DNA of 64,000 nucleotides. Origin: Porticoccaceae bacterium. Lineage in GTDB: Bacteria > Pseudomonadota > Gammaproteobacteria > Pseudomonadales > Porticoccaceae. A program made the translations under genes and the position numbers. The notes under the pieces are model-generated. The model was not told the origin of the DNA. It searched no databases and was given only the letters and a program-made list of their open reading frames with translations. Of this stretch, positions 27,120-35,952 are shown piece after piece. Numbering within the stretch: position 1 is the first letter of the stretch; the number at the start of each line of letters is the position of its first letter. The DNA is taken from NCBI GenBank assembly GCA_018069525.1, contig JAGPUQ010000009.1, forward strand, positions 142,548 to 206,547, written 5' to 3'.

Positions 27120-27914
27120 ATGTCAGATTTACTCACCGGCAAAGTCGCCATCGTTACCGGCGCGGCACGAGGCTTAGGACGGGAGTACGCGCTGGGTCTT
27201 GCGGCTCAGGGTGCCAAAGTAGTGGTCGCCGATATTCTTGATGGCGCTGAAACCGTCGCGATGATCAATAAGATCCACCCGGATGCCGCCATTGCGGTGG
27301 ATCTGGATGTCACCAAGTCCGCGAGCACCGAAGCCATGGCGAAACAAACCGTCGACAAGTTTGGCCGCCTGGATATTCTGGTCAACAACGCCGCCCTGTT
27401 TGGCAAAAGCGCCGTCAGTAAAGGCGTAGAAATGAAGCCCTTCTCGGCCATTGCCGAAGAAGACTGGGACCGAATGATGAACATTAATGTAAAAGGCGTA
27501 TGGAACTGCACCAAGGCTGCTTACCCCTATATGAAGGAGCAGGGTTACGGGAAAGTCATCAATATCGCGTCCACCAGCGTCTCCATGGGCGTGCCCTATA
27601 TGCTGGACTACATCACCTCCAAAGGCGCGGTTGCCGCCATGTCGCGCTCCCTCGCTCGGGAACTAGGACCAGACGGCATCCGAGTCAATGCTCTGGCTCC
27701 GGGTTTTACCCTGTCTCAGGCATCCAAGGATCTTCTCGAAGACAGCGGCAACGACACCCTCGCCCCGACCGTCGTCGCCATGACCTGCCTGGGCGAAGCG
27801 CAAACCCCGCCCACTTTGGTAGGCACCGTGGTTTACCTGTCATCGGAACTCAGTGATTTTGTCACCGGGCAAATATTGAATGTGGATGGCGGAGCGAATT
27901 TTACCAGCAACTAA
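27120..27914 (+). CDS. Short-chain dehydrogenase/reductase (SDR)
   Basis: 264-aa classical SDR: TGAARGLGREYA (NAD(P) Rossmann motif, 13-24), ILVNNAA, Ser in NIASTSVSMG and the YxxxK pair in DYITSKGAVA, ending in LNVDGGANF. AGGGGAAAAC precedes the ATG. It is 78 bases upstream of the AlkB-like hydroxylase gene, so it is a candidate alcohol dehydrogenase for that enzyme's product (inference). Substrate unknown. Confidence 0.92.
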   Translation: MSDLLTGKVAIVTGAARGLGREYALGLAAQGAKVVVADILDGAETVAMINKIHPDAAIAVDLDVTKSASTEAMAKQTVDKFGRLDILVNNAALFGKSAVSKGVEMKPFSAIAEEDWDRMMNINVKGVWNCTKAAYPYMKEQGYGKVINIASTSVSMGVPYMLDYITSKGAVAAMSRSLARELGPDGIRVNALAPGFTLSQASKDLLEDSGNDTLAPTVVAMTCLGEAQTPPTLVGTVVYLSSELSDFVTGQILNVDGGANFTSN

Positions 27915-27992
27915 GGGAAAACCAATAACCCTTACTGGCTTAAAAACTAGCTCCTCATCGCGTAACCTATAAAGAACGCGAGGTAAACCGAA

Positions 27993-29051
27993 ATGGATGC
28001 TCTACGTTACTTGCTACCCGCCAGCTTTATGGTGATCACAGGCTTCGGCATCTTCAACGGCGGGATAGCCACCTGGTCGGGCCTGGCACTATTCCCGATA
28101 GTCGCCTTTGCTGAATACTTTATGAAAGACGATATGCGCCTGCGCAACATGGGCACATTTTCTGGCTTATTCATGCTCTACATTCAATTCATACCCTGGA
28201 TTTTTATGTGGTACGCGCTGTGGCATTTTCTTACCGCACCCTACGTGTGGTGGGAGTGGCTAGGCACATTTTTGTCGATCAGCACCATTACCGCCGCCGT
28301 TGGTTTGCCGGTTGCCCACGAGTTATTTCATCGACACGACAACGTTTCACGTTTTATCGGCAACTTATTTGCTGTTACTTTAATGGCCGGTGACGTAGAA
28401 AAAGAACACCGCATTGGCCACCATATCGAAACCTCAAGCGCCACCGATGTAGACACGCCCTACCGCGGCGAATCGGTTTATGGCTTTATTCCGAAACTCC
28501 TGATCTTCTTCCATACCGCCCCCTGGGAACTGGAAAAAAAGCGCTTTGCCAACAAGGGTAAAAGCCACTGGACTCTATTTAACCCCTTGCTGTGGGCATG
28601 GCTGGGATTTTTTGCCCTGGCCGCCGTTTTTGTTTCAACGGCCGGATGGCAGGCCGGGCTTACCGTCGTCGCCATTTCCAGCTTAGGGCAAAGTATCGTC
28701 TGCATATTTAGTTACGTTCAGCACTACGGTTTAATTCGCGTTCCAGGCACGCCGATTGAAAACCGACACGCCCTCAACCATATTCGCCCGCTGTCGCGCA
28801 TACTGACCTTCGAGATCGTCACCCACTCACAACACCACACCGATCCGACGCTACCTTATTGGCAACTGACCCCCTACGAGGACGTGATTCGGCCAGGTAG
28901 CGCTTACGGATATTTCCTGCTCACCTTCATTCCTCCGCTCTGGCATAAAGTGATGAGAAAACATCTTACCGAATGGGATGAAAAATACGCCGACGCAGCC
29001 GAATTGAAACTCGCCGAAGCCGCAAACAGGAAGGCGGGTTGGGTGATCTAA
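27993..29051 (+). CDS. AlkB-family integral membrane di-iron hydroxylase
   Basis: 352-aa membrane protein with about six hydrophobic segments and the histidine boxes of the alkane/xylene monooxygenase-desaturase superfamily: HELFHRHD (109-116), EHRIGHH (138-144) followed by GESVYGF (159-165), HYG (244) and HSQHH (278-282). NHIRPLSRILTFE replaces the usual LQRHSDHH context, so it is a divergent member. Such enzymes hydroxylate hydrocarbon chains or methyl groups and need rubredoxin or a ferredoxin-type reductase; none is encoded next to it. It lies downstream of the SDR. Confidence 0.85.
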   Translation: MDALRYLLPASFMVITGFGIFNGGIATWSGLALFPIVAFAEYFMKDDMRLRNMGTFSGLFMLYIQFIPWIFMWYALWHFLTAPYVWWEWLGTFLSISTITAAVGLPVAHELFHRHDNVSRFIGNLFAVTLMAGDVEKEHRIGHHIETSSATDVDTPYRGESVYGFIPKLLIFFHTAPWELEKKRFANKGKSHWTLFNPLLWAWLGFFALAAVFVSTAGWQAGLTVVAISSLGQSIVCIFSYVQHYGLIRVPGTPIENRHALNHIRPLSRILTFEIVTHSQHHTDPTLPYWQLTPYEDVIRPGSAYGYFLLTFIPPLWHKVMRKHLTEWDEKYADAAELKLAEAANRKAGWVI

Positions 29052-29230
29052 AGCGGATGAATGATCTCGAGTTTTCTCCATGCTCTCCTCTGTCTGCGCG
29101 CGCAAAAAAACTAATCGAAACTTTATTTTGGGCCACCCTATATTATATTAGTAGCGGAACCTGGTTTCAGTCGCCATTTTTCAGAATCAAAGCACGAAAC
29201 ACAAAAAATATTTAAGCATTTTATTGTTTT

Positions 29231-29262
29231 TGATATTTTGATATTTTGATAGATTATCGAAA
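29231..29262. promoter_or_regulatory. AT-rich repeat and near-palindrome upstream of the LLM gene
   Basis: TGATATTT occurs twice in tandem (29231-29246) and runs into TTTGATA-GAT-TATCGAA (29245-29261), a near-perfect inverted repeat 30 bases before the ATG. TTGATA repeats could supply -35 elements, but no strong -10 is visible. A regulator binding here is only a possibility. Confidence 0.35.
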
Positions 29263-29291
29263 TAAAACTAAAGACTTATAAGCAAAGAGTC

Positions 29292-30641
29292 ATGATGACG
29301 ACCGATAAAAAACTACATCTAGGTGCATTTATGCGCCCCGCTAGTATCCATACCGCGGGCTGGCAGTATCCGGGCCAGTTTTCCGACGCCAATTTTAATT
29401 TCGCTCACCAGGTACGTTTTGTTCAAACGCTGGAGCGCGGATTATTTGACGCGATGTTTATGGCGGACCATCTGGCGCTACTCAATATGCCGATGGAGGC
29501 GCTAAAGCGCAGCGCAACGGTGACTTCCTTTGATCCGATGACTTTATTGCCGGCCTTAGCAGTGGTCACTAAGCACATTGGTTTGATTTCTACTGCGTCT
29601 ACCACCTATAACGAACCCTACCATGTAGCCCGCAAGTTTTCGTCCCTGGATCATATTAGTAATGGCCGCGCCGGATGGAATTTGGTCACCTCGGCTAATC
29701 CTGCCGAGGCGCTTAACTTTAACGTTGAAGCCCATATGGAACACGATACCCGCTACCGTCGGGGACGGGAGTTCTACGACGTGGTGACGGGACTGTGGGA
29801 TAGCTGGGCGGACGATGCGTTTATTCGCGACCAGGAACAGGGCAACTATTTCGATCCGGACAAACTGCATACACTGGATCATAAGGGTGAATTTTTCTCG
29901 GTCAAAGGCCCACTCAATGTCGCTCGACCGGTGCAGGGCTGGCCGGTGATCGTGCAGGCCGGGGCTTCGGATGCGGGTCGGCAATTAGCGGCGGAAACTG
30001 CGGAGATGGTCTTTGGTGCGATGAGCCAGTTACCGGCAGCACAACAATACTACGCGGACGTAAAAACCCGTATGCAGGCGGTGGGTCGGTCGCCGGAACA
30101 TATGAAAATATTGCCAGGTTGCTTTGTAATTACCGGCGATACGCTAGCGGAAGCCAAAGCCAAAAAAACCAAACTGGATAGTTTGGTTGATCCTGCCAGC
30201 GGCATGGCATCCCTATCGGTGCAATTGGGATGTGACGCTTCCCAATTTGATCTGGACAGGGTGCTGCCGGAAATACCCGAATCCAACGCCAGTAAATCGT
30301 CCCGGCAGAAACTTATAGATTTATCCAAAAACGAAGGCATGACCGTGCGCCAACTGGCACAGATGATTGGTGGTAGTTTTGGCGTACTGGAAATGGTCGG
30401 CACCCCGGCGATGGTAGCGGAACAAATGGAACAGTGGTTGATGGCGGACGCCTGCGACGGCTTTAATATTATGTTTCCCTTTCTACCCTCCGGCATGGAT
30501 GACTTTGTAGACAAGGTGGTACCAGAATTACAACGACGGGGCTTATACCGCACCGAGTACGAAGGCAAAACGCTGCGAGAAAACCTGGGTATTCCCAGAC
30601 CGGAAAACCAGTTTTTTACCAAAGAAAAAGCATTTAAATAA
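29292..30641 (+). CDS. LLM-class FMN-dependent monooxygenase (NtaA/SnaA/DszA family)
   Basis: 449-aa TIM-barrel oxygenase that uses FMNH2 from a separate reductase. LGAFMRPASIHTAGWQYPG at the N-terminus, RAGWNLVTSANPAEALNFN (about 124-142) and RPVQGWPVIVQAGASDAGR are typical of the nitrilotriacetate/pristinamycin/dibenzothiophene-sulfone monooxygenase group. No flavin reductase is adjacent. It lies within the catabolic island; the substrate cannot be read from sequence. Confidence 0.9.
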   Translation: MMTTDKKLHLGAFMRPASIHTAGWQYPGQFSDANFNFAHQVRFVQTLERGLFDAMFMADHLALLNMPMEALKRSATVTSFDPMTLLPALAVVTKHIGLISTASTTYNEPYHVARKFSSLDHISNGRAGWNLVTSANPAEALNFNVEAHMEHDTRYRRGREFYDVVTGLWDSWADDAFIRDQEQGNYFDPDKLHTLDHKGEFFSVKGPLNVARPVQGWPVIVQAGASDAGRQLAAETAEMVFGAMSQLPAAQQYYADVKTRMQAVGRSPEHMKILPGCFVITGDTLAEAKAKKTKLDSLVDPASGMASLSVQLGCDASQFDLDRVLPEIPESNASKSSRQKLIDLSKNEGMTVRQLAQMIGGSFGVLEMVGTPAMVAEQMEQWLMADACDGFNIMFPFLPSGMDDFVDKVVPELQRRGLYRTEYEGKTLRENLGIPRPENQFFTKEKAFK

Positions 30642-30764
30642 ACTTAAACTGGAAACATACTGGCGTAGTACGATTACGATTTTTCTATAACGGAATAAAA
30701 ACCGAAATCCAAGGGTTAACAGGGGGAACTAACAGGGATTCGGCTGGTTGGAAGCAAACCTTAA

Positions 30765-31469
30765 CTACCGTGCTCTCTTTTGTCCCGTCTCGACCAAATC
30801 GAACGCCGCTTTAGCCATTTCTTCCGGATCGCCGGCCTGGCCAGTTAGCAGTTCGAAAAACTCTCGATCAGGTACGCTTACCCCGGCCTGCACTGCAGGA
30901 CGCGCTTCGATTACGTCGAGCCAGCGCCTAAGGTTATCAAACTCATCCACCGGCACGCCCGCCCAAAAATAAATCCTCACCCAGGCCCAGTTTGCCATAT
31001 CGGCAATTGAGTACTCACCGGCAAGGTATTCGTTTTCCGCCAGATGACCATCCAGTACCGAGAAGAGTCGCCGAACTTCCCCCTGATAGCGATCGATTAC
31101 GGTGGGAATTTTTTCTGGGAAATAACGCGAGAATACATTCGCTTGCCCCATCATTGGGCCGATACCACTCATCTGGAACATCAGCCATTGCATCACCCGT
31201 GCCCGCCCGGGTACATCTGACGGCAGGAAACGACCACATTTTTCGGCAAGATGAATCATGATGGCGCCGGATTCAAATAACGTAATATCCTCGTCCGTAT
31301 CGATAATCACCGGGATTCGGCCATTGGGATTAAGGCGTAAAAAATCCGGCAACTTCTGGTCTCCAGTCATAATATCGACGGGATGCACCGTGTAGGGAAT
31401 CGCCATTTCTTCCAGTGCGATAGATGCCTTCCAACCGTTGGGGGTCGAAGCGGTATAAAGTTCGATCAT
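30765..31469 (-). CDS. Glutathione S-transferase (YfcG/Ure2p-like)
   Basis: 234 aa. N-terminal thioredoxin-fold domain with [16 protein letters not shown] (N-terminal GSH site), [11 protein letters not shown] (cis-Pro) and [14 protein letters not shown] (Glu-Ser binding the gamma-glutamyl group), then an all-helical domain with [21 protein letters not shown]. The TPNGWK motif is the Nu/YfcG-type signature. Its leader consists of four 17-bp tandem units. Confidence 0.92.
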   Translation of the reverse strand: MIELYTASTPNGWKASIALEEMAIPYTVHPVDIMTGDQKLPDFLRLNPNGRIPVIIDTDEDITLFESGAIMIHLAEKCGRFLPSDVPGRARVMQWLMFQMSGIGPMMGQANVFSRYFPEKIPTVIDRYQGEVRRLFSVLDGHLAENEYLAGEYSIADMANWAWVRIYFWAGVPVDEFDNLRRWLDVIEARPAVQAGVSVPDREFFELLTGQAGDPEEMAKAAFDLVETGQKRAR

Positions 31470-31470
31470 G

Positions 31471-31539
31471 GGGCTTTCCTATTGCTAAGGGCTTCCTGCT
31501 GCTAAGGGCTTCCTGCTGCTAAAGGCTTCCTACTGCTAA
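31471..31539. repeat. Four tandem 17-bp units with SD cores before the GST gene
   Basis: On the minus strand the unit is TTAGCAGCAGGAAGCCC, with AGGAAG as SD core; copies at 31523-31539, 31506-31522 and 31489-31505 are nearly identical, and the last copy (31471-31488) abuts the GST start region. The two central copies are perfect. Confidence 0.93.
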
Positions 31540-31735
31540 GGGTTTTTGCACTTAATTTGTAACATTACCTTTCGTGGCAGACACGCTAACAGAAAATTGT
31601 CGGGAGGCCACTCTGCTATTTTGCACAGCCCGACCGCAGAATTGGATCCTATAAAGATAGCTGAACACCTGTTGCCCGCGTGAATAATTACGTAGGATGA
31701 CGGCTGAATACTCACCGCCAATAAGGAGTCTGATC

Positions 31736-32500
31736 ATGGAATACGTAAGTCCGAATGACGTTATCAACGGGGATGGTCTACGCATAGTTTTGGTTCAGCA
31801 TAGACCGAGCCCCTGGGGGCAGGCTGCCAAGGCGATGATGGAATACAAAGGATTGAGTTACACCGCAGCCCCGTGGGAAGGCGGCGGCACCAACGATGAG
31901 ATCGTTAATTGGTCGGGCGCCAAAGGTGCGCCGGTGGTTGCCTGGAACGACGAAGCGCCGATTAACCGTTGGGATGACATCCTGTTCCTGCTCGAACGAC
32001 TCGCGCCCGAAAAGCCCTTGATCCCGGAATCGGTAGAAGATCGCGTACTTACGCTGGGGCTTTCCTATGAAATTTGTGGGGAACTCGGTCTCGGCTGGAA
32101 CCGGCGACTGAGTCTGTTCCGCCCCGGTCTGGAATCCGGGCAGGCTCCGGAGGGTCTAAAGCGCATGGGCAGCAAATATGGTTTCTATCCCGACGACGTG
32201 GCGCGCGCCGACGAACGACAGATCGCCACACTTCAGGCATTGGCCAAACGTCTCAAAGCTCAGCAACAAGCGGGTAGCGAATTCTTCGTCGGCAATAGTA
32301 TTACGCCCGTTGATTTCTACTGGACAGCATTCAGCAACCTCTTTGCCTTGATGCCGCCAGAGATATGCCCCATGGCCAAAGAATCCCGCGCCATGTTCGA
32401 GGCAATGGACGACAGCGTGCGCAATGCCATCGATCCCATACTTATCGAGCACCGCGACCGGATTATGGCGAATTACTTCAAAATACCAATGGAGATGTAA
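31736..32500 (+). CDS. GST-fold protein
   Basis: 254 aa. The first ~90 residues resemble a GST thioredoxin-like domain (LRIVLVQHRPSPWGQAAKAMMEYKGL, GAKGAPVVAWNDEAPINRWDDILFLLERL), the remainder an all-helical C-terminal domain (FVGNSITPVDFYWTAFSNL). The catalytic Ser/Cys is not obvious. The ATG at 31736 is chosen because AAGGAG lies 7 bases upstream. It is divergent from the GST gene. Confidence 0.8.
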   Translation: MEYVSPNDVINGDGLRIVLVQHRPSPWGQAAKAMMEYKGLSYTAAPWEGGGTNDEIVNWSGAKGAPVVAWNDEAPINRWDDILFLLERLAPEKPLIPESVEDRVLTLGLSYEICGELGLGWNRRLSLFRPGLESGQAPEGLKRMGSKYGFYPDDVARADERQIATLQALAKRLKAQQQAGSEFFVGNSITPVDFYWTAFSNLFALMPPEICPMAKESRAMFEAMDDSVRNAIDPILIEHRDRIMANYFKIPMEM

Positions 32501-32669
32501 TTGTTTTAGGTTATTAAACGGCTATGCGGGCGACCTGCTGGCCGCTTAACTCTATCATTTAAAAGCTACTGAACGCTGGAAAATCCGGGCATTTTTAAAC
32601 CGGAAAATTTTTTTGACAGTAAACAATAACCAAAACCTTTCCATAAAAATTTCTTAAGGAAGCTAAACG

Positions 32670-32960
32670 ATGGCAACTTATGTAATTGCACAAGCCAAGA
32701 CGAAAGATGCAGAAAAACTCGCGACCTATGGACAAGCCGCTGGCCCCACCATCGCGGAACACGGCGGAGAAATGTTTATGCGCGCGCCCGTTGTTGAGGT
32801 GCTGTGTGGCAACACCAATTTTGAGCGTTTCCTCATGATTAAATTCCAGGACGTAGATACCGCCCGCGCCTGGTACAACAGCGATACTTATCAAGCGCTT
32901 ATCCCACTGCGTAACGAAGGCGCAGACATATCATTAATACTGGTGGAAACAGCGGATTAA
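32670..32960 (+). CDS. DUF1330 domain protein
   Basis: 96-aa ferredoxin-like (dimeric alpha/beta barrel) protein. YVIAQAKTKDAEKLATYGQAAGPTIAEHGGEMFMR and KFQDVDTARAWYNSDTYQALIPLR are typical of DUF1330. AAGGAAGC precedes the ATG. Members often accompany oxidative catabolic genes; no reaction is known. Confidence 0.9.
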   Translation: MATYVIAQAKTKDAEKLATYGQAAGPTIAEHGGEMFMRAPVVEVLCGNTNFERFLMIKFQDVDTARAWYNSDTYQALIPLRNEGADISLILVETAD

Positions 32961-33062
32961 CACGTAGCTAAGCATTTGACTACTGCCTATTCAGCGAGCG
33001 CGAACCTATCATGACGACAATATCTAAAATAGATTTTTAGATATAACAAAAAGGTATCGATT

Positions 33063-33602
33063 ATGGCTCATTTAAATACACTGCCAGAAAAGTCCACTCT
33101 GTTAGACGTTTTTTCTGCTTACCCAGCGCTAGCCAAACCAGCCCTGGTGCTTTGCCAGCATATTCTGCGAGGACCTTCCGAACTTAGTATTTCGCAACGG
33201 GAGTTTCTGTTCGCATTTGGCTCGGGTATCAATGCCTGTAACTTCTGTTACGGCTCGCACACCGCCGCCGCTTCGGCCCTTGGCATGGACGGGGATTTAA
33301 TTCGAGCCGCCGTGGCCGATATTGAACAAGCGTCGGTCGACGAGGAATTCAAACCCTTGCTTCGCTATGTTAAAAAACTCACCGAAACACCCAGCCAAAT
33401 AGTAAAAGCCGACGCAGACGCTGTACGCGCAGCAGGCTGGAGTGATGACGCATTGCACGATGCCATCGCCGTTTGTGCGCTCAATAATTTTTTTAATCGC
33501 TGGGTCGACGGCTGCGGTGCAGATGCGGACGATGATTTTCTGGCCAAAGCCGGAAATATGTTGGCTGAGAACGGCTACGAAATTTTTTCTTCAACGGAAT
33601 AA
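33063..33602 (+). CDS. AhpD-like / carboxymuconolactone decarboxylase family protein
   Basis: 179-aa helical protein. GSGINACNFCYGSHTAAA carries the CxxC pair (Cys59, Cys62) and His66 of the AhpD fold, which supports peroxidase-related or disulfide-reductase chemistry rather than true decarboxylation. It is preceded by a leader of about 100 nt after the DUF1330 gene; they may share a transcript. Confidence 0.88.
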   Translation: MAHLNTLPEKSTLLDVFSAYPALAKPALVLCQHILRGPSELSISQREFLFAFGSGINACNFCYGSHTAAASALGMDGDLIRAAVADIEQASVDEEFKPLLRYVKKLTETPSQIVKADADAVRAAGWSDDALHDAIAVCALNNFFNRWVDGCGADADDDFLAKAGNMLAENGYEIFSSTE

Positions 33603-33682
33603 AATGAAGCGCTCGAAATCGGGGCGCTAAAAAGTCTAGCTCACGCTTGCTAGTTGGCTTCAGCATCAACTAGCCTGCGGTT

Positions 33683-34882
33683 CTAGTCTTTGGGCGGCCC
33701 TCCGATCATGGGGTCCCAATCCGCCTTGCCAAGTAAAGCGAGGCCGAGTGCTTCGTAATTCTCATCACTAACTATCCCGTGCTGGGTACCGGTATAAATA
33801 TCGCGCAGGCAACGTTGTAGCGGATGCGGTTTATAAAGCGCGACTCCGGTACCGTAGCGGTAAGCGAAGGTCGCGACTTCAGCAGCGACCTCGGTGACAT
33901 AGACCACCGCTGCGCGACACTCACTCCAGGTCACCAAAGATACTTGATCATTTTCTTTGCACGTCCCCTCCCACACCTGATTCAGAACATCCAGCGAATA
34001 AGCCCGCGCACCCGCCAACTTGCAGGAGATAACACCCAGCTCTTTATGGAAAGCCCCTCGGTCGGCCAGGGCAACGCCACTAAATTTACGCTTTTTATTG
34101 CTCGCCAAATCTATAATTTCCGCTAACGCGCGCTTGGCCACACCCAAAGCAAAGCCAACATGACAGGCGGAGACATAACCGTAAAGTGGCAAGCGAAAAA
34201 GCGCGCCACCCCGGTGCGGAGGATCCCGCTGCAACACAAAATCATCGGAGACAAACACGTCATCAAAGCGATAGTGAGAACTGCCGGTGCCACACAAACC
34301 AGCGGAGTGCCAGTTATCCTCAATAATGACATCCTTAATCGGCACACAGATCATGCGCACATCGGGAGTACCATCAGGCAACAGTACCGGCTCACCATTC
34401 ACTGCAAACACTGCGGCCGTTGACACCCACTCAGCGTGATGAATACCACTACCAAAGGCCCAGCGACCATTGACCCTGTAGCCACCTTCCACTTTTTCAG
34501 CCAAACCGGAGGGGATTACCGATCCAGAACTACGCGGAATACGCCCATCCTTAAACACCTCCGTAACCGCTACGTCGCTGGCCATACCGCCCAGCAAACC
34601 CAGGGCAGTAGCACCAATAAAACAGCACCAACCCGCCGCGCCGTTCGCTTCACTGACGATTTCGTAGACCTCTGCTTGAGTCACCAGGTCTGCCTCCTGA
34701 CCACCTAGCGAACGCGGCGCGCACATAGATAATAATCCTGCGTCATACATAGCGTCGACCGAGCTCATCGCTAACGTTCTATCAACCTCGCTTTGCTCCG
34801 CATCGGCTTCAAGAATCGGGCGGATAGAATGCGCTTTAGCCAGCAGTTGATCGCGCTCAGTAATTTGTAATGGGTAGGTCAT
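33683..34882 (-). CDS. Acyl-CoA dehydrogenase-fold flavin monooxygenase (HsaA/HpaB-like)
   Basis: 399 aa. The N-terminal helices and middle beta domain (AAGWCCFIGATALGLLGG, YRVNGRWAFGSGIHHAEWV) and the C-terminal four-helix bundle resemble the acyl-CoA dehydrogenase family branch of class D two-component monooxygenases such as HsaA. The catalytic Glu of true acyl-CoA dehydrogenases is not evident at the usual place, and no acyl-CoA-type ending is seen. Its substrate is likely an aromatic or alicyclic intermediate of the island (inference). Confidence 0.8.
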   Translation of the reverse strand: MTYPLQITERDQLLAKAHSIRPILEADAEQSEVDRTLAMSSVDAMYDAGLLSMCAPRSLGGQEADLVTQAEVYEIVSEANGAAGWCCFIGATALGLLGGMASDVAVTEVFKDGRIPRSSGSVIPSGLAEKVEGGYRVNGRWAFGSGIHHAEWVSTAAVFAVNGEPVLLPDGTPDVRMICVPIKDVIIEDNWHSAGLCGTGSSHYRFDDVFVSDDFVLQRDPPHRGGALFRLPLYGYVSACHVGFALGVAKRALAEIIDLASNKKRKFSGVALADRGAFHKELGVISCKLAGARAYSLDVLNQVWEGTCKENDQVSLVTWSECRAAVVYVTEVAAEVATFAYRYGTGVALYKPHPLQRCLRDIYTGTQHGIVSDENYEALGLALLGKADWDPMIGGPPKD

Positions 34883-34999
34883 AATGCACCTGCGTCTCTA
34901 TGTTTTTATAATGCTTATCCAGACGGCATACGGAGTTTTATTTTTTTTCAATAATCCCTAAACGCATACGCGTGTTTAATTTGGAAAGCCTGAATCCTG

Positions 35000-35890
35000 T
35001 TATTTAAAAAACCGCTGGATACTGGAGAAATCCAGATCCACGTTACTTTCATCACTACCCGCATATAGCCCGTAAAGATTATTCGCCAATGCACCCATCG
35101 GCGTTGCGGATTTACTCGCCAGCGCGGCTTCCATGGCCAAACCTAAATCTTTTTGCATCAACTTAACCATAAAACCACCGGAATAATCGCGGCTGGCGGG
35201 CACGCCTTCCATTACGCCGGGGTAAGGATTGTATTTTTCCAGCGACCAGTTACAGCCCGAACTCTTCAGCATAATTTCAGACAGGGTTTTGGGGTCGAGG
35301 CCGTTATCAACCCCGAGCTGTAAAGCCTCGGCGGTACCAATCATATGCACGGCGAGCAGCATATTGTTGCAGGCTTTGGCCACCTGCCCCGCGCCGCTGG
35401 GGCCGGCGTGAAAAATATTCGCACCCATGTGCTGAAGTATTTCTTTAGCGGCTTCGACATCGGTGGCTTCACCCCCACACATAAAGGCAAGCGTACCGGC
35501 TTCGGCACCGGCAACGCCGCCGGATACGGGCGCATCTATCACTCGCACTTTGCGCTTCGTAGCTTCTTCACCGATACGGCGAGAACTGGCGGCTGCAACG
35601 GTAGAGCAATCTATTAGCAATGCGCCGGGTTCGACTAAATCTAATAAACCCACGTCGTCGATATAGAGATTTTCCGCTATCGCACCGTTGGGCAGCATTG
35701 ACACCACAAAGTCGGCACCGGCGACGGCGTCTTTTTCATTAGCGGCTGCGCTACAACCGTCTGCCACGGCTTTTTCAACCGAAGCGGGCATCAGGTCAAA
35801 AGCGCTTACCTGAAAGCCGGCTTTCACCAGGTTGGCGGCCATCGGGCCACCCATATTACCCAAACCAAAAAATGCGACTTTCTTTGCCAT
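35000..35890 (-). CDS. mmsB: 3-hydroxyisobutyrate dehydrogenase
   Basis: NAD-dependent oxidation of 3-hydroxyisobutyrate to methylmalonate semialdehyde. 296 aa: GLGNMGGPMAANLVKAGF (Rossmann), DAPVSGGVAGAEAGTLAFMCGG (substrate site), GAGQVAKACNN with the catalytic Lys, and a helical C-terminal domain. Last gene of the valine operon. Confidence 0.95.
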   Translation of the reverse strand: MAKKVAFFGLGNMGGPMAANLVKAGFQVSAFDLMPASVEKAVADGCSAAANEKDAVAGADFVVSMLPNGAIAENLYIDDVGLLDLVEPGALLIDCSTVAAASSRRIGEEATKRKVRVIDAPVSGGVAGAEAGTLAFMCGGEATDVEAAKEILQHMGANIFHAGPSGAGQVAKACNNMLLAVHMIGTAEALQLGVDNGLDPKTLSEIMLKSSGCNWSLEKYNPYPGVMEGVPASRDYSGGFMVKLMQKDLGLAMEAALASKSATPMGALANNLYGLYAGSDESNVDLDFSSIQRFFK

Positions 35891-35952
35891 GATGATTGCC
35901 TGTTTGTTTTTTGTAACCAGTTTTTTTAATTAGATCTCTAACTAATTGGGAT

